A DNA stretch of 64,000 bases from Rutidosis leptorrhynchoides (GCF_046630445.1 NC_092342.1:176348501-176412500); one strand, 5' to 3'; shown: positions 37,491-51,392, counted from the stretch's first letter. Notes: generated by a model not told the origin, from the sequence alone. Translations and numbers: made by a program.

Positions 37491-39678
37491 CAGGTTGTAG
37501 GGAATTAGGCTGCATTGATGTCGTTACCCGAGTCAATAGGGTGCATTAGTGAGTCTAGTCTACAGCCCGGCCTATTATATATTATTATATATGATTATTT
37601 GTATCGTATTGGTATGTATATGGTTATCACACATACATTTCTATTATGTTCTGAATCCGGGAGGAACTCCCATTCTAATTTAAACGTATTCTCCGACTCA
37701 TGCGAGTTCATCTTTTATAGGAACGCCTCGGTTAGTGAAACCGAGGGGGTGTCATTCTTGACTTCTGAAATTCTCGACATTTCTATGTCATAATTTGTGT
37801 TTATTGATATAACGTTTGAGTTATATTACGTGTTCTAGGATTCTAGGCATTTCTATGTCATCTATTAGGGTTATGTATATAACGTTTGAGTTATATTACG
37901 CGAGATGTCATTCTTGACTTCTAAAGGCTCGGCATTTCAATGTCAGCTATTGTGTTTGGGTATATAACATTTTTGTTATATTACTTGCCTTTGTGCCGTT
38001 GTGCCTATGTGCTTTGGTTTTTGAAAAGGAAAACGTCATTCTTGACTTTTAGAGATTCTGGGTACTTCGAAGACATTCTTATGTCATCGTTACTCCTATT
38101 CATTACTTTCGATGTCTTTGTCTCTTGTGCTATCCTTAGCACATTGTTAAGAAATTGTTTTAGGGAAATTGTGTTGAAATTCGAGGTTGACCACGTGTCC
38201 TGACCTTATGTAGTGATATTGGAATGGAACTATGAGTTAGTGAAATATAATGGCGTCAGGCCAACGTGATTATATTACGTTAATTCATAAAAAGTCCCAA
38301 TATTGTGACATGAGGAATAGAAAGTGAGTCAAAGAAAATTTGTACACCACTAATTCAGAAATTCTAACGTTGTTACATGAGTAAGGAAGATACTCATTAT
38401 CTTATTTGTTGATATACGAGAGACTCATCTTAACCGAACTACTTACCCCATGTTTTATCATTCATAACTCGCTTGTTAGTGACAGCTTCGCACGTGACTA
38501 GTTTTGACCCAAGGACTTGTGTCCTGATAAAAGTCAAAACAATATTTAACTCATTGGTTTTCATGACCTCGTAGCATTTATTGATTAGATGTCGCAAGAC
38601 GATTCAAGTCCTTCACCCGAGCTTTAACGGTCTTACTTCAACTCGTAACCTTTATAATGCGGATACCCTGCTTTTCATTTAAAATTTTTACACATTTGTG
38701 TAATTGGGCGGTTCTCGTGAGATTTATGGGCGAATAGAAGTAATGAAATATTTTGTCATGTATACTAATTATAAAATCATATATGTACGTATGAATTCGA
38801 AATGGATAAATTTACCCTTACCTATTTTGGCTAGTATACACTAAATTGTACCTTCAAAATTATTTTAAAATCACTCATGTCGAGTTGTCTAGTTAACTCA
38901 AATTGTTTTACGTAAAATGGTACACGTTGTACATACTTCTAAATTTACTAAGAGCTTCGTTCCATTTATGGGGTTACATCAGACGTTTAAAGCTTTTTCA
39001 AAACTTCTTTGATTGATTACATTAGAATTTTCGCATTACTCTACAGAGTGCTTGGATCACAGTTCTTCTCATCCTCCGTTTAAGGATGAAATTTACCATT
39101 AAGTTCATTGATAGAAATTCTTACACCAGTTTGGATGTCGGTTTTATAAAATTTGTTGGAAAGTCTTTGCGCCCATAGAATTTTCCCTCTTATGGTTGGA
39201 CATGGCCGAAACGCACACCGATAAATCAAGTTTCTGGGGTACACTCGATGGTCACCCTATTGTAGAAAAGGCGCTAAGTGGGTTTCTACCCCAACTGTTG
39301 TTATGGCGGGTATCATGGATATATATTACACTAGACTGATTGAGGAGTTTCTACTCTCAATATTCACTGTCAATCGCAACACCCTCATAAACATCAATCC
39401 TAGGATTCAATACTTTGAGGTACACGAAATTATTTTTGGAGATTCATCTCAACCGGAGTCGACCATTCTTTATAACCCATGATTCGCATTCTTTTCATCC
39501 GCACATAAATTTAGGAATATGGATGAATCCTAGACTTCCTCGCTCATTGTACACGAAAGTTCACTCTCGTTGAATTATCACACTTTTCGTACGTCTTCCT
39601 TTTGAAAATGTAATGAAAATTTACTTTGGAATCTATGATCCTTGTTATCCCCTTTGAGAGAATTGCCATAAACATCCT
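37491..39678 (+). other. E4 leader and former gag/protease region, no recognisable gene
   Basis: About 2.2 kb where gag and protease should lie. I see no CCHC knuckle or protease active site in any frame. Near 38218-38300 it resembles a stretch of the non-autonomous family (around 17041-17160), including the 'ATAATGGCG...CAACGTGATTATATTAC' type segment. ORFs 37515-37793 and 37940-38203 have no domain. The gag may be replaced or decayed beyond recognition. Confidence 0.6.
37751..38090 (+). repeat. tandem leader repeats with hairpins in E4
   Basis: Three diverged units (starting near 37772, 37840 and 37930) each end in a small hairpin, ATAAC-loop-GTTAT. GTCATTCTTGACTT recurs at 37751, 37907 and 38034. 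Confidence 0.65.
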
Positions 39679-40570
39679 CGCAAAGGTTGTCATGCTATTC
39701 TAGCCCATGTTGTTGATTCCGATAAAGAAGAGAAGAGTATTAAGGATGTTCCCATTGTTAGTGATTTTCCCGAGGTATTTCCCGAAGATTTACCTGGTCT
39801 TCCACCGCAACGCGCGGTAGAATTTCAAATCGATCTTGTTCCCAGTGCTGCTCCTGTAGCACGTGCTCCTTACCGACTTGCGCCTTCCGAACTTCAAGAA
39901 TTGTCGAGTCAACTCCGTGAGTTGTTAGACAAAGGTTTTATTCGTCTCAGTTCGTCCCCTTGGGGAGCTCCTGTTCTTTTTGTTAAGAAGAAAGATGGTT
40001 CGTTTCGTTTATATATTGGTTATCGCGAGTTGAACAAGTTTACGGTTGAGAACCGTTACCCTCTTCCGAGAATTGATGATCTGTTCGATCAACTTCAAGG
40101 TTTGCCCGTTTATTCTAAGATTGATCCTTGTTCCGGTTATCACCAACTACGGGCTAAAGAAACTGATGTTTCGAAAACTGCTTTCCGCACCCGTTACGGT
40201 CACTTTGAATTTCTTGTTATGCCGTTCGGATTGACAAATGCACCTGCTGTGTTTATGGACCTCATGAACCGTGTGTGCAGACCCTATCTGGACATATTCG
40301 TTATTGTTTTTATCGACGACATCCTTATTTATTCTAAGAGTGATGAAGAACACGAAGAATATTTGAAGTTGGTGCTTGATTTATTGAGAAAAGAAGAGTT
40401 GTACGCTAAGTTCTCTAAGTGTAATTTCTGATTAAGAGAAGTTCAATTCCTTAGATATATTGTTAGTAAACAAGGAATACTAGTTGATCCCGCCAAGATT
40501 GAGGCAATTGAAAAGTGGGAAATTCCGAAAACTCCTACTCAAATTCGCCAGTTTCTAGGATTAGCAGGTC
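39679..40570 (+). pseudogene. E4 reverse transcriptase, broken
   Basis: The frame is open from [13 protein letters not shown] (39679) through [14 protein letters not shown] to the RT core. Blocks: [42 protein letters not shown] (catalytic Asp kept), [17 protein letters not shown] and [11 protein letters not shown] (the VFIDD form of YxDD). The usual IDYREL reads IGYREL. TGA at 40429-40431 replaces the Trp of FWL. The frame then goes on (LREVQF, RQFLGLAGHYKRF). Confidence 0.95.
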
Positions 40571-41215
40571 ATTATAAAAGGTTCATTCAAGATTTCTCTC
40601 AAATAGCTAAACCTCTTACTGCTTTAACGCACAAAAGGAAAAAGTATGAGTGGAAGAATGAACAAGATGCTGCTTTTCAAACTCTGCAGGAGAAGTTAAC
40701 TTCCGCTCCGATATTGTCACTACCTGAGGGTAATGACGATTTTGTTGTCTATTATGATGCATCGCGTCAGGGCTTGGGTTGCATTTGATGCAACGAAAGA
40801 AAGTCATCGCTTATGTGTCATGTCAGTTGACGATCCATGAACAGAATTATACAACCCATGATTTAGTGTTAGGAGCTGTTGTGTTTGCGCTTAAGATTTG
40901 GAGACATTATTTATATGGGGTCAAAAGTACAGTGTACACTGATCACAAGAGTCTTCAACATATTCTTGATCAAAAATAGCTAAATATGAAGCAGCGATGA
41001 CGGGTTGGGACGTTGAATGATTATGATTTCGAACTTTTATATCATCCTGGAAAGGCCAATGTTGTGGCTGACGCTTTGAGTCGAAAGGAGAGAGTTGAAC
41101 CTCGTAGGTTTAGAGCCTTAAATATGACCATTCGAACAAACCTCACAAGGCAGATTCTTGAGGCGCAACAAGAAGCCTTGAAGGAGGAAAATTTTGTAAC
41201 GGGAAGGTCCGAGGC
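40571..41215 (+). pseudogene. E4 RNase H, broken
   Basis: SAPILSLPEG and [11 protein letters not shown] (catalytic Asp) are followed by a one-base loss near 40785 that shifts the frame into [26 protein letters not shown] keeps the other Asp. A TAG ends that frame at 40977, and the part [23 protein letters not shown] runs in another frame from 41013. Confidence 0.92.
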
Positions 41216-41820
41216 TTGAGTAAATAGTTAGAGGTACAAACCGATGGTACTCGGTATTTTGCGGGATGCCTTTGGGTTCCGAAGTTTGGTGATCTACGAA
41301 AACTTGTTTTAGATGAGGCTCATAAGTCTAGGTACTCTATCCATCCTGGTTCAGGAAAGATGTATCGTGATCTTAAGGAGCTGCATTGGTGGCCTAATTT
41401 GAAAGCTGATGTGGCTACGTATGTGGCTAAGTGTTTGACATGTGCTAAGGTTAAAGCTGAACATCAGAACCGTCAGGACTTTTGGTGCAACTTGAAATTT
41501 TCGAGTGGAAGTGGGAAGGTATTGCAATGGACTTTATTACGAAGTACCGAGAGTTGTGGGTGGTTACGATACCATTTGGGTGATTGTTGACCGACTCGCT
41601 AAGTCAACTTTTTTTCTTGCCAATTAAGGAAACATATTCAATGAAGAAGTTTACTCGTTTGTATTTGAAGGAGATTATTTCGAGACATGGTGTTCCCGTA
41701 TTGATTATGTTGGACTGAGGCAGTCCTAACAAGGTGCTCTAGGAACTAAATTGGATATGAGCACCGCTTATCATCCACAGACGGATGGTCAGAGTGAAAG
41801 GACCATTCAAATGTAGAAAA
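41216..41820 (+). pseudogene. E4 integrase N-terminal and core region with deletion
   Basis: HHCC domain at about 41320-41470 ([10 protein letters not shown], then [12 protein letters not shown]). The first core Asp is in GIAMDFITK near 41525. [10 protein letters not shown] follows, then LKEIISRHGVP. Where the second Asp (usually in SDRD..F) and about 30 residues should be, the sequence jumps to [21 protein letters not shown]. The catalytic triad is therefore incomplete. Several stops add to this. Confidence 0.9.
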
Positions 41821-41821
41821 C

Positions 41822-42568
41822 ATGTTAAGAGTGTGTGTTATTGATTTTGGAAATGGGTGGGATAAATATTTGCCGCTGGCTGAGTTTTCTTATAACAGCA
41901 GTTATCATGCAAGTATTAAAGCCGCACCGTTTGAAGCTCTGTATGGTAGAAAGTGTAGGTCTCCTGTCTGCTGGAATGAGGTTGGGGATGCTCAACTCAC
42001 AGGACCAGAGATCATTCACGAGACTACCGAGAATATTGCACAGATTAAGGAAAGATTGAGAACCACCAGGAGTAGGCAAAAGAGTTATGCTGATAAGAGA
42101 AGGAACGATATCGAATTTCAGGTCGGTGATCCTGTTATGTTGAAAGTTTCACCTTGGAAGGGTGTGGTACGTTTTGGTAAAAGGGGAAAGTTGAATCCTC
42201 GATTTGTTGGACCTTTTGGGATTACTGAGAGAGTTGGACCAGTGGCTTATCGTTTGAAATTGCCACAAGAACTCAGTGCTATTTGTGACGTTTTTCATGT
42301 ATCGAATTTAAAGAAGTGTTTGGCCGAGGCCAATGAAACTATTCTTTTTGATGAACTTCATGTTGATAAGCAACTACATTTTATTGAGGAACCTGTTGAA
42401 ATTATGGACCGAGAGGTTAAGACTCTCAAGCAGAGTAGAATTCCTATTGTTCGAGTTACATGGAACGCCAGACGCGTTCCCGAGTTCACTTGGAAGCGTG
42501 AAGTTCAGATGAGGCAGAAGTACCCGCATTTGTTCCCAGATGCTGAGTCAACCCCTGCACCTGCTTAA
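41822..42568 (+). CDS. E4 integrase C-terminus and chromodomain, open part
   Basis: 248 open codons. [22 protein letters not shown] closes the integrase core. [19 protein letters not shown] and [10 protein letters not shown] follow (the GPY/F module), then [33 protein letters not shown]....FTWKRE resembles the C-terminal chromodomain that directs chromovirus integration to heterochromatin. It ends at 42568, overlapping the palindrome before the 3' LTR. As a fragment of a dead polyprotein it is unlikely to be translated alone. Confidence 0.88.
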   Translation: MLRVCVIDFGNGWDKYLPLAEFSYNSSYHASIKAAPFEALYGRKCRSPVCWNEVGDAQLTGPEIIHETTENIAQIKERLRTTRSRQKSYADKRRNDIEFQVGDPVMLKVSPWKGVVRFGKRGKLNPRFVGPFGITERVGPVAYRLKLPQELSAICDVFHVSNLKKCLAEANETILFDELHVDKQLHFIEEPVEIMDREVKTLKQSRIPIVRVTWNARRVPEFTWKREVQMRQKYPHLFPDAESTPAPA

Positions 42569-42602
42569 ATTTCGGGACGAAATTTCCGTAACGGGAAGGT
42601 AC
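42567..42602 (+). other. E4 3' LTR-adjacent tract with palindrome
   Basis: AAATTTCGGGACGAAATTT (42567-42585), then CCGTAACGGGAAGGTAC, then the LTR. Confidence 0.85.
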
Positions 42603-45600
42603 TGTAACGACCCTACTTTTTCCGTTATCTTTTACCGTTAACTATTTAACGACCGTTAATTGTTATTCGTGCCACGTCATTTCTATGACCTATATTATTA
42701 TTTTTGTAATAATATATTAATTATTATGTGTTATATGAATATTTGTATTCATATTTTAAATTATACGTTCCTACGAGTCGCGAATTTCTATCCGGCGAAT
42801 CTTTTCGGTTTTCAAACCAACGGTCGAGTTTTTGGGATTTTTAAGTCCTAATTATTTTAAATATGATATTTTGATGTCATATGATTATATATAGTGTTTA
42901 TATATTTTATTCGTCGCGTATTTATTATCTCTCCGAAAAATCAATCGCGTAGCGGTGTTTTCGCGTTTCGGGTTTCGTTCGGGCGTTCGGGCCACTAGGA
43001 TTTTGTCATTTATCAAATTGGGTCAATATGGGGCCCACCCCATTCAGTTCTTGGCCGAAATTGTCAAGGGGAGGGGGTATTTTTGCCAAACTTTGTAAAT
43101 TGTGATACATGTTGATCAAAACTCCACAATACTTCTCATTTCAACCTAATTCATTTTTTTTTTGCAAACCCTCTCCTCTCCTCTCATCCTTGCCGTCACC
43201 ACCACCACTAAACATCATCATCATCTTTCAATTTTTGCTTTAAAGGTTTAGAGCTTTCATCATAATCGGGTTCACCGCATCGTTCTCTACACGTTCATAT
43301 CCTTCAATTCTTGATTAGGGTATAAACCCTAACCCTAGCTTTTCAATTTTTCATTTATTTTACTGATTTTATATGTTATATTGATAGTATGATGATTACA
43401 TGTTATTGTATTGATGATTGTATGCGTAGAATTGCTCGATTATACATGTTTTCGGTTTGATTTAATTGGGACAGCAGCTTTTTCGTGTGTTTCTGACTTT
43501 GTAACTGATATAAAAGTTAAAATAAAATATATAAATGAGTTCCTCTCATCAAGACATTAATTTTAGACTCCGGATTCATGTCGTTTCGATTCCCGGAGCC
43601 CTAGATATGCTTAATTTGATTTTTGGTAAAGATTGAAAGGTGTTATGGGCAAGAACAAGGTATGGTCCGACTTTGTGATCATCCTTGGTGTCTTTAGGGT
43701 GTGTCATTTGGTTAGGACTGATGGTGGGACGAATTTTCATGTTCGGCTCACCTAAATCCGAGCCACGGTTCACCCGTTGTGCCTAAATCACTGTTTTGAG
43801 TAAATTGAATTCCCAAGTGTTGTCATGGCTGATATCCACGACCTAGAGACGGTTCTTGGAGTGTTCTTGAGTACATAATTGTGTCGGGTGGTTTGAGTAG
43901 GCGGAGATGCATATGTGGCTCGCCCGAAACCGACACCCGGGGCTCAAGATACGACCCGATGAACTTTTAAACTTAAAACTTATGGTTAATGATTAAACTT
44001 ATGTTAAAATGAATGGCTTTCATTATTAATAAATTACTTATGATAAAATAAGTAATTATTATTATTTAAGACTTATGATATAAATATTTATTATATCATT
44101 TAATTATTAATTATGATTTAATTAACATTTTAATTAAACTTATGATTAATAATACTTTTATTATTAAAGAAAAATACTTATGATAAGTATTAAATTTATT
44201 TTTGAGAAATTATTATAAGACTTATAATAAAGATTAAATAATTATTTAATTATTGTAAGACTTAATTATTATTTAATTATGATTTAATTATTAAATACTT
44301 ATGATTTAATAATTTTAATTAGAAACTTATGATATAATTAATAATTCATTATTAATTTATAATACTTATGATATGAATTAAAATTCATTATTAATTAATA
44401 AAACTTATATAATGATTAATATTTAATTAATTAATTAAATACTTATGTTATACCAATTATAACATTTCAACTTATATTAACTTTAATAATTCATTTTATT
44501 TAATTAAACTTATGTTATGACATAACTTTACACTTTTGACTTTAATAAACATTATAACCTATGTTATTATTATAACTTACACTTTTCAAATTAATGTTGA
44601 CTATGTTGACTATGTTTGACTTTTGAGTTGACTTTCGGTTGACTTTGACTTTCAGTTGACTTCTGTTGACTTTCTAAATAAGGAAACTTTCCTAACTTCA
44701 AAACTTTCTAAAAATAGAAGTTTCTAAATTTGGAAACTTTCCAAAAATAGAAACTTTCCTAAAATAGAAACTTTCCCAAAATAGAAACATTCTAAAAATG
44801 GAAACCTGGTAAAAATATAAACTTTCTAAAAATAGAAAGTGTGTGTCCTTATGCTGTTCCAATCAAACCGATGCTTGCTGAGTAATGTTCTATGTCTACT
44901 TGCAACATGTACAATAGCTATCATACTAAGACTTGACCTAAGTTAGTTATTTATTTCGACCTGCTTTATTTATAGGTCGGCGTTGTGATCTTTCTTGATC
45001 ACTTTACTTTACTTGCTGTTCGCTTGTTTGTGAGATTTCTTCAGTTGCTATTTAAGGTGAGTTATAGTCCCATTTTTCTATTTAAATCTTTTGGGATGAG
45101 AATACATGCAATTTATTTTATATTTTGGACAAGTGGAAGTTGGTTTAAATTATTCATTGTGAGTTGAACAAAAATATTCCCTAGTCTGGTAACTGTAATC
45201 ACTGGTTTCTACTGGTGAACGCGAATCCTATGGATAGATCTATCGGGTTTGACAACCCCATTTCGAGCTAGTCGCGCTAGCAATTTATAATCGGAATGTT
45301 TAGTACTTCGTATTTAGTTGAAGATACACTTGTTCGGTGTATATTATTTATTGTGTTTGGCAAGGGTAAATAAAGGGTTAAGTGGTTACCAGGTGGCTCA
45401 CGGAAAATGGAATAATGTTTTATTATATGTTTTCTAGCATATAATTTGGTGGTTTAAAAGGAGTTTTATGTTTTCAAACATAAATTTTTATTGTTTAAAT
45501 TAAATATTGTTTGCAATATTAAACCTATAATTCACTCAACATTTTTGTTGACAGTTACTCGCATGTTTTATTCTCAGGTTTATGATTGACTGCTTCCGCT

Positions 45601-45886
45601 GTGCTTAGAGGGTCTGCATATTTATGATGGCAGCTTTTGTTAAACATTAACTTGCATTCTATTTTGTTACATTAAAAAGTGGATGTTGTTGACTTTGTTT
45701 GGTCAACATTTGGTTAAAGTATTTATGTATAGTTTTTCTAAACTTATACAATTTAGTAGATTTTCTTTATAGGAAATCATTTTTAAATAAAGAATGCAAG
45801 GTTGTTTTATAAAATTCATATAGAGTTTCGATCAAGCTGTGGGACCAAGTGACGGAGCCGTTAAGTGTTTTGACGGAGTCGTCACA
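42603..45886 (+). repeat. E4 3' LTR
   Basis: Pairs with 34188-37476. Differences seen include a T-run length near 43145, single substitutions near 43193, 43236, 43852 and 45632, and a shorter TTAA run near 44425. Confidence 0.95.
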
Positions 45887-46005
45887 CAAAACTTTTGACA
45901 TTCAGACACGGTCGGAGTCCAGACTCACTAATGCATCCTAACGACTTATCAGTTAGACACACTAATGCAGACCTGGTTCGCTAAGACCACCGCTCTGATA
46001 CCAAC
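45887..46005 (-). other. TSD CAAAA of E4, E3 leader and primer site
   Basis: 45887-45891 is the right CAAAA. E3 then resumes. Its primer site (TGGTATCAGAGC on the minus strand) is at 45992-46003, next to its 5' LTR. Confidence 0.92.
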
Positions 46006-47789
46006 TGTGAAGACCCGTCCTAATCCATCCGGACGAAGTCCATATCGATTATAAACGATTCACAACAGTTGATTACATCGCTAGGTACTTGACCTCTATA
46101 TGATACATTTTATAAACATTGCATTCGTTTTTGAAAAGACAATCTTTCATTACATTGAAAGTTGACGGCGTGCATACCATTTTATAATATATCTAACTAT
46201 AATTGACTTAATAATAATCTTGATGAACTCAACGACTCGAATGCAACGTCTTTTGAAATATGTCATGAATGACTCCAAGTAATATCTTTAAAATGAGCAA
46301 TTGCACAGCGAAAGACTTCTTTCATACCTGAGAATAAACATGCTTTCAAGTGTCAACCAAAAGGTTGGTGAGTTTATTAGTTTAACATAAATAATCATTT
46401 CATAATTTTAATAGACCATAAGATTTCATATTTCCATTTCTCATAAACATACGTCCCATGCATAGAGACAAAAATATCATTCATATGGATTGAACACCTG
46501 GTAACCGACATTCACAATTTGTATATAAGAATATCCCCATCATTCCGGGATCCTCCTTCGGACATGATATAAATTTCGAAGTACTAAAGCATCCGGTACT
46601 TTGGATGGGGCTTGTTGGGCCCGATAGATCTATCTTTAGAGTTCGCGTCAATTAGGGTGTCTGTTCCCTAATTCTAAGATTACCAGACTTAATAAAAAGG
46701 GGCATATTCGATTTCGATCATTCAACCATATAATGTAGTTTCAATTACTTGTGTCTATTTCGTAAAACAGTTATAAAAACAGCGCATGTATTCTCAGTCC
46801 CAAAAATATATATTGCAAAAGCATTTAAAAAGGGATTAATGAAACTCACGCATATAAATATTGTAAAACAGTTAATAAAGCATTTGCATGTATTCTCAGC
46901 CCAAAAATATAAAGGGTAAAAAAGCAAATGAAACTCACGCATATAAATATTGTAAAATATTTAATAAAGCATTTGCATGTATTCTCAGCCTAAAAATATA
47001 AATGGTAAAAAGGCAAATGAAACTCACGCATATAAATATTGTAAAACAGTTAATAAAGCATTTGCATGTATTCTCAGCCCAAAAATATAAAGGGTAAAAA
47101 GGCAAATGAAACTCACCTATTATATTTTGTAGTAAAAATACATATGACGACATTTAACAATGCAGGGTTGGCCTCGGATTCACGAACCTATATCATTTGT
47201 ATATATATTAAAACATATAGTCGTAATCGAATAAATATATATTATTATTAGTGATGTAATTTATATATTTAATAATTTATAGGTTTCATTATTTATATAT
47301 TTTCATTTTATATTTGTAATTGTTACTATAGTTAAGTTATGTGTATTAATTACATTTATCTATATAATCTTTACTTATAACCTTATTAATTTCATTAAAA
47401 CCTTTATTTTTATAATCAATATTATTTTAATAAATGACCAAGATATTACTTGTTAATATAAATAATGTTAGTTTTAATGATAATAAATTAATAATTTTTG
47501 TAAAAATAATAATAATAATAAAATATTAGTAGTGATCATAATAATAATATTATTAACTATTAATAATAATACTTATCACTATCTTAAGAACTTAACAGTG
47601 TTATATCTATACTTACATATGTATAGCTATTTTGTTTACAATATGCATGATCATAGTTATATCTCAATCAATATAAATTTTATATTTATCTAAATACTTA
47701 TCTTATTCAAGATCATAAGAGTTTTCATAATTTCCAAGTTTAGTTCATAAACGTATAATACTTATTAATAATCATCATCATGATTGTAC

Positions 47790-47864
<75 letters not shown>

Positions 47865-47884
47865 AATAACAATAACAATAACAC

Positions 47885-47917
<33 letters not shown>

Positions 47918-48406
47918 TAATAATAATAATATTAATAAAAGTACTACCTTAATGAAAGGAGCTTTAAAAAGAATAAACACTCTTGCCCAAGCTCGAACCC
48001 ATTGATAGCGGTTTTGGTGATATATGGTGGCGGATAGGATTGAATACACACATGAATATAAACAGTGGGTCGAAGGAGGTGTTGGTGGTGGTGTTATGAT
48101 GAAGGTGGTGGATAGGATGAGGGTGACTCGAGGGTGGTGGAACGTGGTTTGTCGGTAGTTGTAATGATTGAAGGTGGTTTACAAAATGATTGTGTGTGTG
48201 TTGGGTCTAGGCACAAGATGTAAAAGAAGCAATTTAATTGCTTCAAACTTTGTGGTTTGGTGTAGGTTAGGCATGAAAAACCATGAAAGAAAATATGAAA
48301 AGGTGATGAATCGTTTGGTTATTTTGATGTGATCAAGTTGCAGAAAGAGAAGAAACATTTTAAAGTTGGTGATGATTTATTCTCATATCTGTATCCTTAT
48401 ATTGTA

Positions 48407-48409
<3 letters not shown>

Positions 48410-48488
<79 letters not shown>
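48410..48488. repeat. (TA)n microsatellite
   Basis: TA run in the E3 5' LTR. Confidence 0.98.
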
Positions 48489-48492
<4 letters not shown>

Positions 48493-49201
48493 AGTTGGTG
48501 GAATGATGAAAGGTAGAAAGACAAGCACAGTATAAATGTGAATTCAATATTTAAACAGTTAGCAGACGATGATTTGGAGTCTTCTACCGACAGTTTTCAC
48601 GGGCTGTGTTATAACGTGGTTCATTGCTAAACAGTTAAAATATAAAAGTGTTCCTAAAAATCCTAAATTTTTAGATTAAATATATTTAATTATTTCACTC
48701 ATTAACTGTTTGAAACCTGATCAAAAAGGTTCAATAATTATTTATTTTATGTTCCAATTTATATGTACGGAGTGCTAACATTTAATCTTAAAAAGGTAAA
48801 AATATTTTTGACAAATCTAAAATCTTCGTAATCAGTTTACAGTCCAACTTTTATTTCAATCCATCATGAACATGTACAATATCTATATTAAAACTAACAA
48901 AACATCAACCTAGTGTTACTGACATTTACTAATTAAGCTCGAAATCATTCATTTTCCATTTACTCTCCCTCTAAATATAATCAGTTTTAAATAACAAGTT
49001 TTATCACATAAATATATATTATATATTTTTAAACAAATAGATTTAATATTATTTTATATATTTACAAGTACTATTTATATACATATTTATATACATATAT
49101 ATATATACATTTAAAATAATAGTTTTCATTATATCGCATCTTATTTTACATATTTATTTCCAACAATTAACTCATATATTATTTCAATTAATATTTCAAA
49201 T

Positions 49202-49338
<137 letters not shown>

Positions 49339-49527
49339 ATTATACATGTATCTATTTACAATTAGTTGTTCGTGAATCGTCGAGAACAGTCGAAGGTCAA
49401 TTGAATATATGAAACAGTTTAAAAAAATTTGAGACTCAGATTAACAGACTTTGCTTACCTTGTCAAAGATATTAAATCGTATTGAGAGTTTGGTTCAAAA
49501 TTAGTCGAAATTTTCCGGATCACTACA

Positions 49528-49868
49528 TAAATGATCCAAACTTTGATCCTAAACATGATTTTTGAGAATTAAAGTAGACTTTTTAAGTCTAAAATTCATG
49601 AACTTGATTAATTTGATATAAATGCCATTTGAAACTTGTTTAATTGCTAGTAATGATTATTTTGACATGTTATTTGAGATAAAAGCTTATGAACATTGTA
49701 AACATTTTCATATATGATTATTTGAAAATGTGTAGAATTGATAAAAATATGAAAATGAGTACAAGTTTAATATGGATTAAACATGTTATTGTAATTGTTT
49801 TAATCTGTATTTTGCTAACACTAATGCATATTTGGATGCACAAATTTTGTGTTTAATGTGTTTTGCAG
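49528..49868 (+). other. TSD TAAAT of E3 and 3' part of the Athila intron
   Basis: 49528-49532 is the right TAAAT. AT-rich intron-like sequence follows. It contains TTTTGCTAACAC (a good branch point, CTAAC near 49814) and a T-rich acceptor ending TTTTGCAG at 49868. Confidence 0.6.
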
Positions 49869-51392
49869 AGAAATACAGATACGAACGGTGCATCATCGTC
49901 TAGGCAACCTGATCCGGAACCACAACTAGAGATGCAATATCACGAACCGGAACAACAACCTGAACAACAACAACATTATGATCAACACGTGCAATACTAT
50001 GAACCAGAACCACAATTTTTTATTACCTACGTAGTATTTCCCGTTCACCATATAATAGAACACCCAACAATTCATGAAGAAAAGTTGCACCCCAATTTAA
50101 GGATTGATAGAAGTTGGAGAGATTACCCGACGTACCAAAGTAACAAATTTAAGCTTTGGACCAAAAATGTTGAAGTACTAAGGGTAATAGATTGGGAGCC
50201 TTTAGAAAGGGTCCACCTAGCTAACACAGTTAGGCAGCATCTAATCTAAAGGTATGGCAGCTCTTCTTTTTCCGATTGGGAACATTTATTTACCACTCGT
50301 AGGTCTGTATATAAAGAGTGGTGTGCTGAGCTAATGAGTACTATAGCTTTTAATAAAGATGTAGATAGGTTAGATGATAAAAGTTTTCTTAGATTTTTAC
50401 TTGCCCGTAGGATGTACAGGATGTCCATGTTGGACATGGCCAGGGCTTTACAGATTTACACTCCCGCTGAATTACTATCACCTGATTGTACAAATTTGAT
50501 TTATCATGGTGAGCGGGTAGATAGAAATTTTGACGCTAACGCCATCTGGAGGCGTATGTCAAATTTTAATGTGTTTACGCGGGGAGGAAGACACTCCTAT
50601 TTAGATATTAATAAAGCCGAGCTTCGTATAATACATAGATTCTTAGCAAACTCGATTACACAAAGAGGTAACAACAAGGAGAAAATGACCTTACACGATT
50701 TATTTTACCTTAAGTGCATTCGAGACACTAGAAGCTTTGTTAATATCCCCTACTATGTTGGTTTTTATCTGTCAAAAATGGTGGAAGGTATACAGGAAGG
50801 GGGAATAATAGGAGGAGGTATTTTTATTACTCTCATTGGAGAGTATTTAGGTGTAGATAGGGATCAAGGGGGTCCATTGATGGTATGTAGGGAACAGGAC
50901 GAGACTTTAGGTTTGCAAGTCTATCAAGGTGCAAAAGTATTGACTAGGAGACGCAATCAGGCAATACAATATCAGGGCCGCCATCCACAGGTAGAGAGGG
51001 GTTCGGATGAGGAGATGGAGGAAGAGGATGGCATTAGGGATGTCATTAGGGTTAGTGCTACTGACATTTTCCAGCGTATAGATGAGGTAGAAATAACTAA
51101 TGAGGATAGGCATCGTCGGTATGAGCAGTGGCAAGCCGCGAATGAGTATGAGACTTCCAGGCGACGCCAACACGATAGCTGGAAAGTTCATCAGCACCAA
51201 ATCATGAGCCATCTATCATATCAGGTACCAAATAACTACATACCGACTCGGCCTGCTTACTATCCACCGCATCAGCCCGACATGCGACCACCCTATGACT
51301 TGTACGATCCCAATCAAGCCTACCAGAACACGTATCACTAACCATGGAACCCGAACAATGATATAAACTGGAACCCTTATCCAAATCAATAG
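49869..51392 (+). pseudogene. Athila env-position ORF (ORF1-type)
   Basis: One frame of about 507 codons after the predicted acceptor, interrupted by TAA at 50247-50249 and by TAA at 51339-51341, just before a short remaining tail ending at 51392. The N-terminal 45 residues are Gln/Glu/Pro-rich. The middle (RMYRMSMLDMARALQIY, IIHRFLANSITQRG, TLHDLFYLKCIRD, NIPYYVGFYLSKM, GGGIFITLIGEYLG) resembles the protein often called Athila ORF1 in plants. An Arg/Glu-rich segment with predicted coiled coil and a Tyr/Pro/Gln tail follow. No signal peptide or clear transmembrane segment is visible, so env is a statement of position only. Expression by splicing is inferred from the donor and acceptor. Confidence 0.75.

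Larger units (their letters stand above)
34188..45886 (+). mobile_element. E4: Tekay-type chromovirus with degraded pol
   Basis: LTRs 34188-37476 and 42603-45886 (about 3.3 kb each) differ by only a dozen or so substitutions and a few small length changes by eye. TSD CAAAA. Primer site TGGTATCAGAGC. Pol order RT, RNase H, integrase, chromodomain defines a chromovirus of Tekay/Del type. Gag is not recognisable between 37491 and 39650, and pol carries stops, frameshifts and a deletion in the integrase core. The insertion is young, yet it cannot encode its own machinery. Confidence 0.95.
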
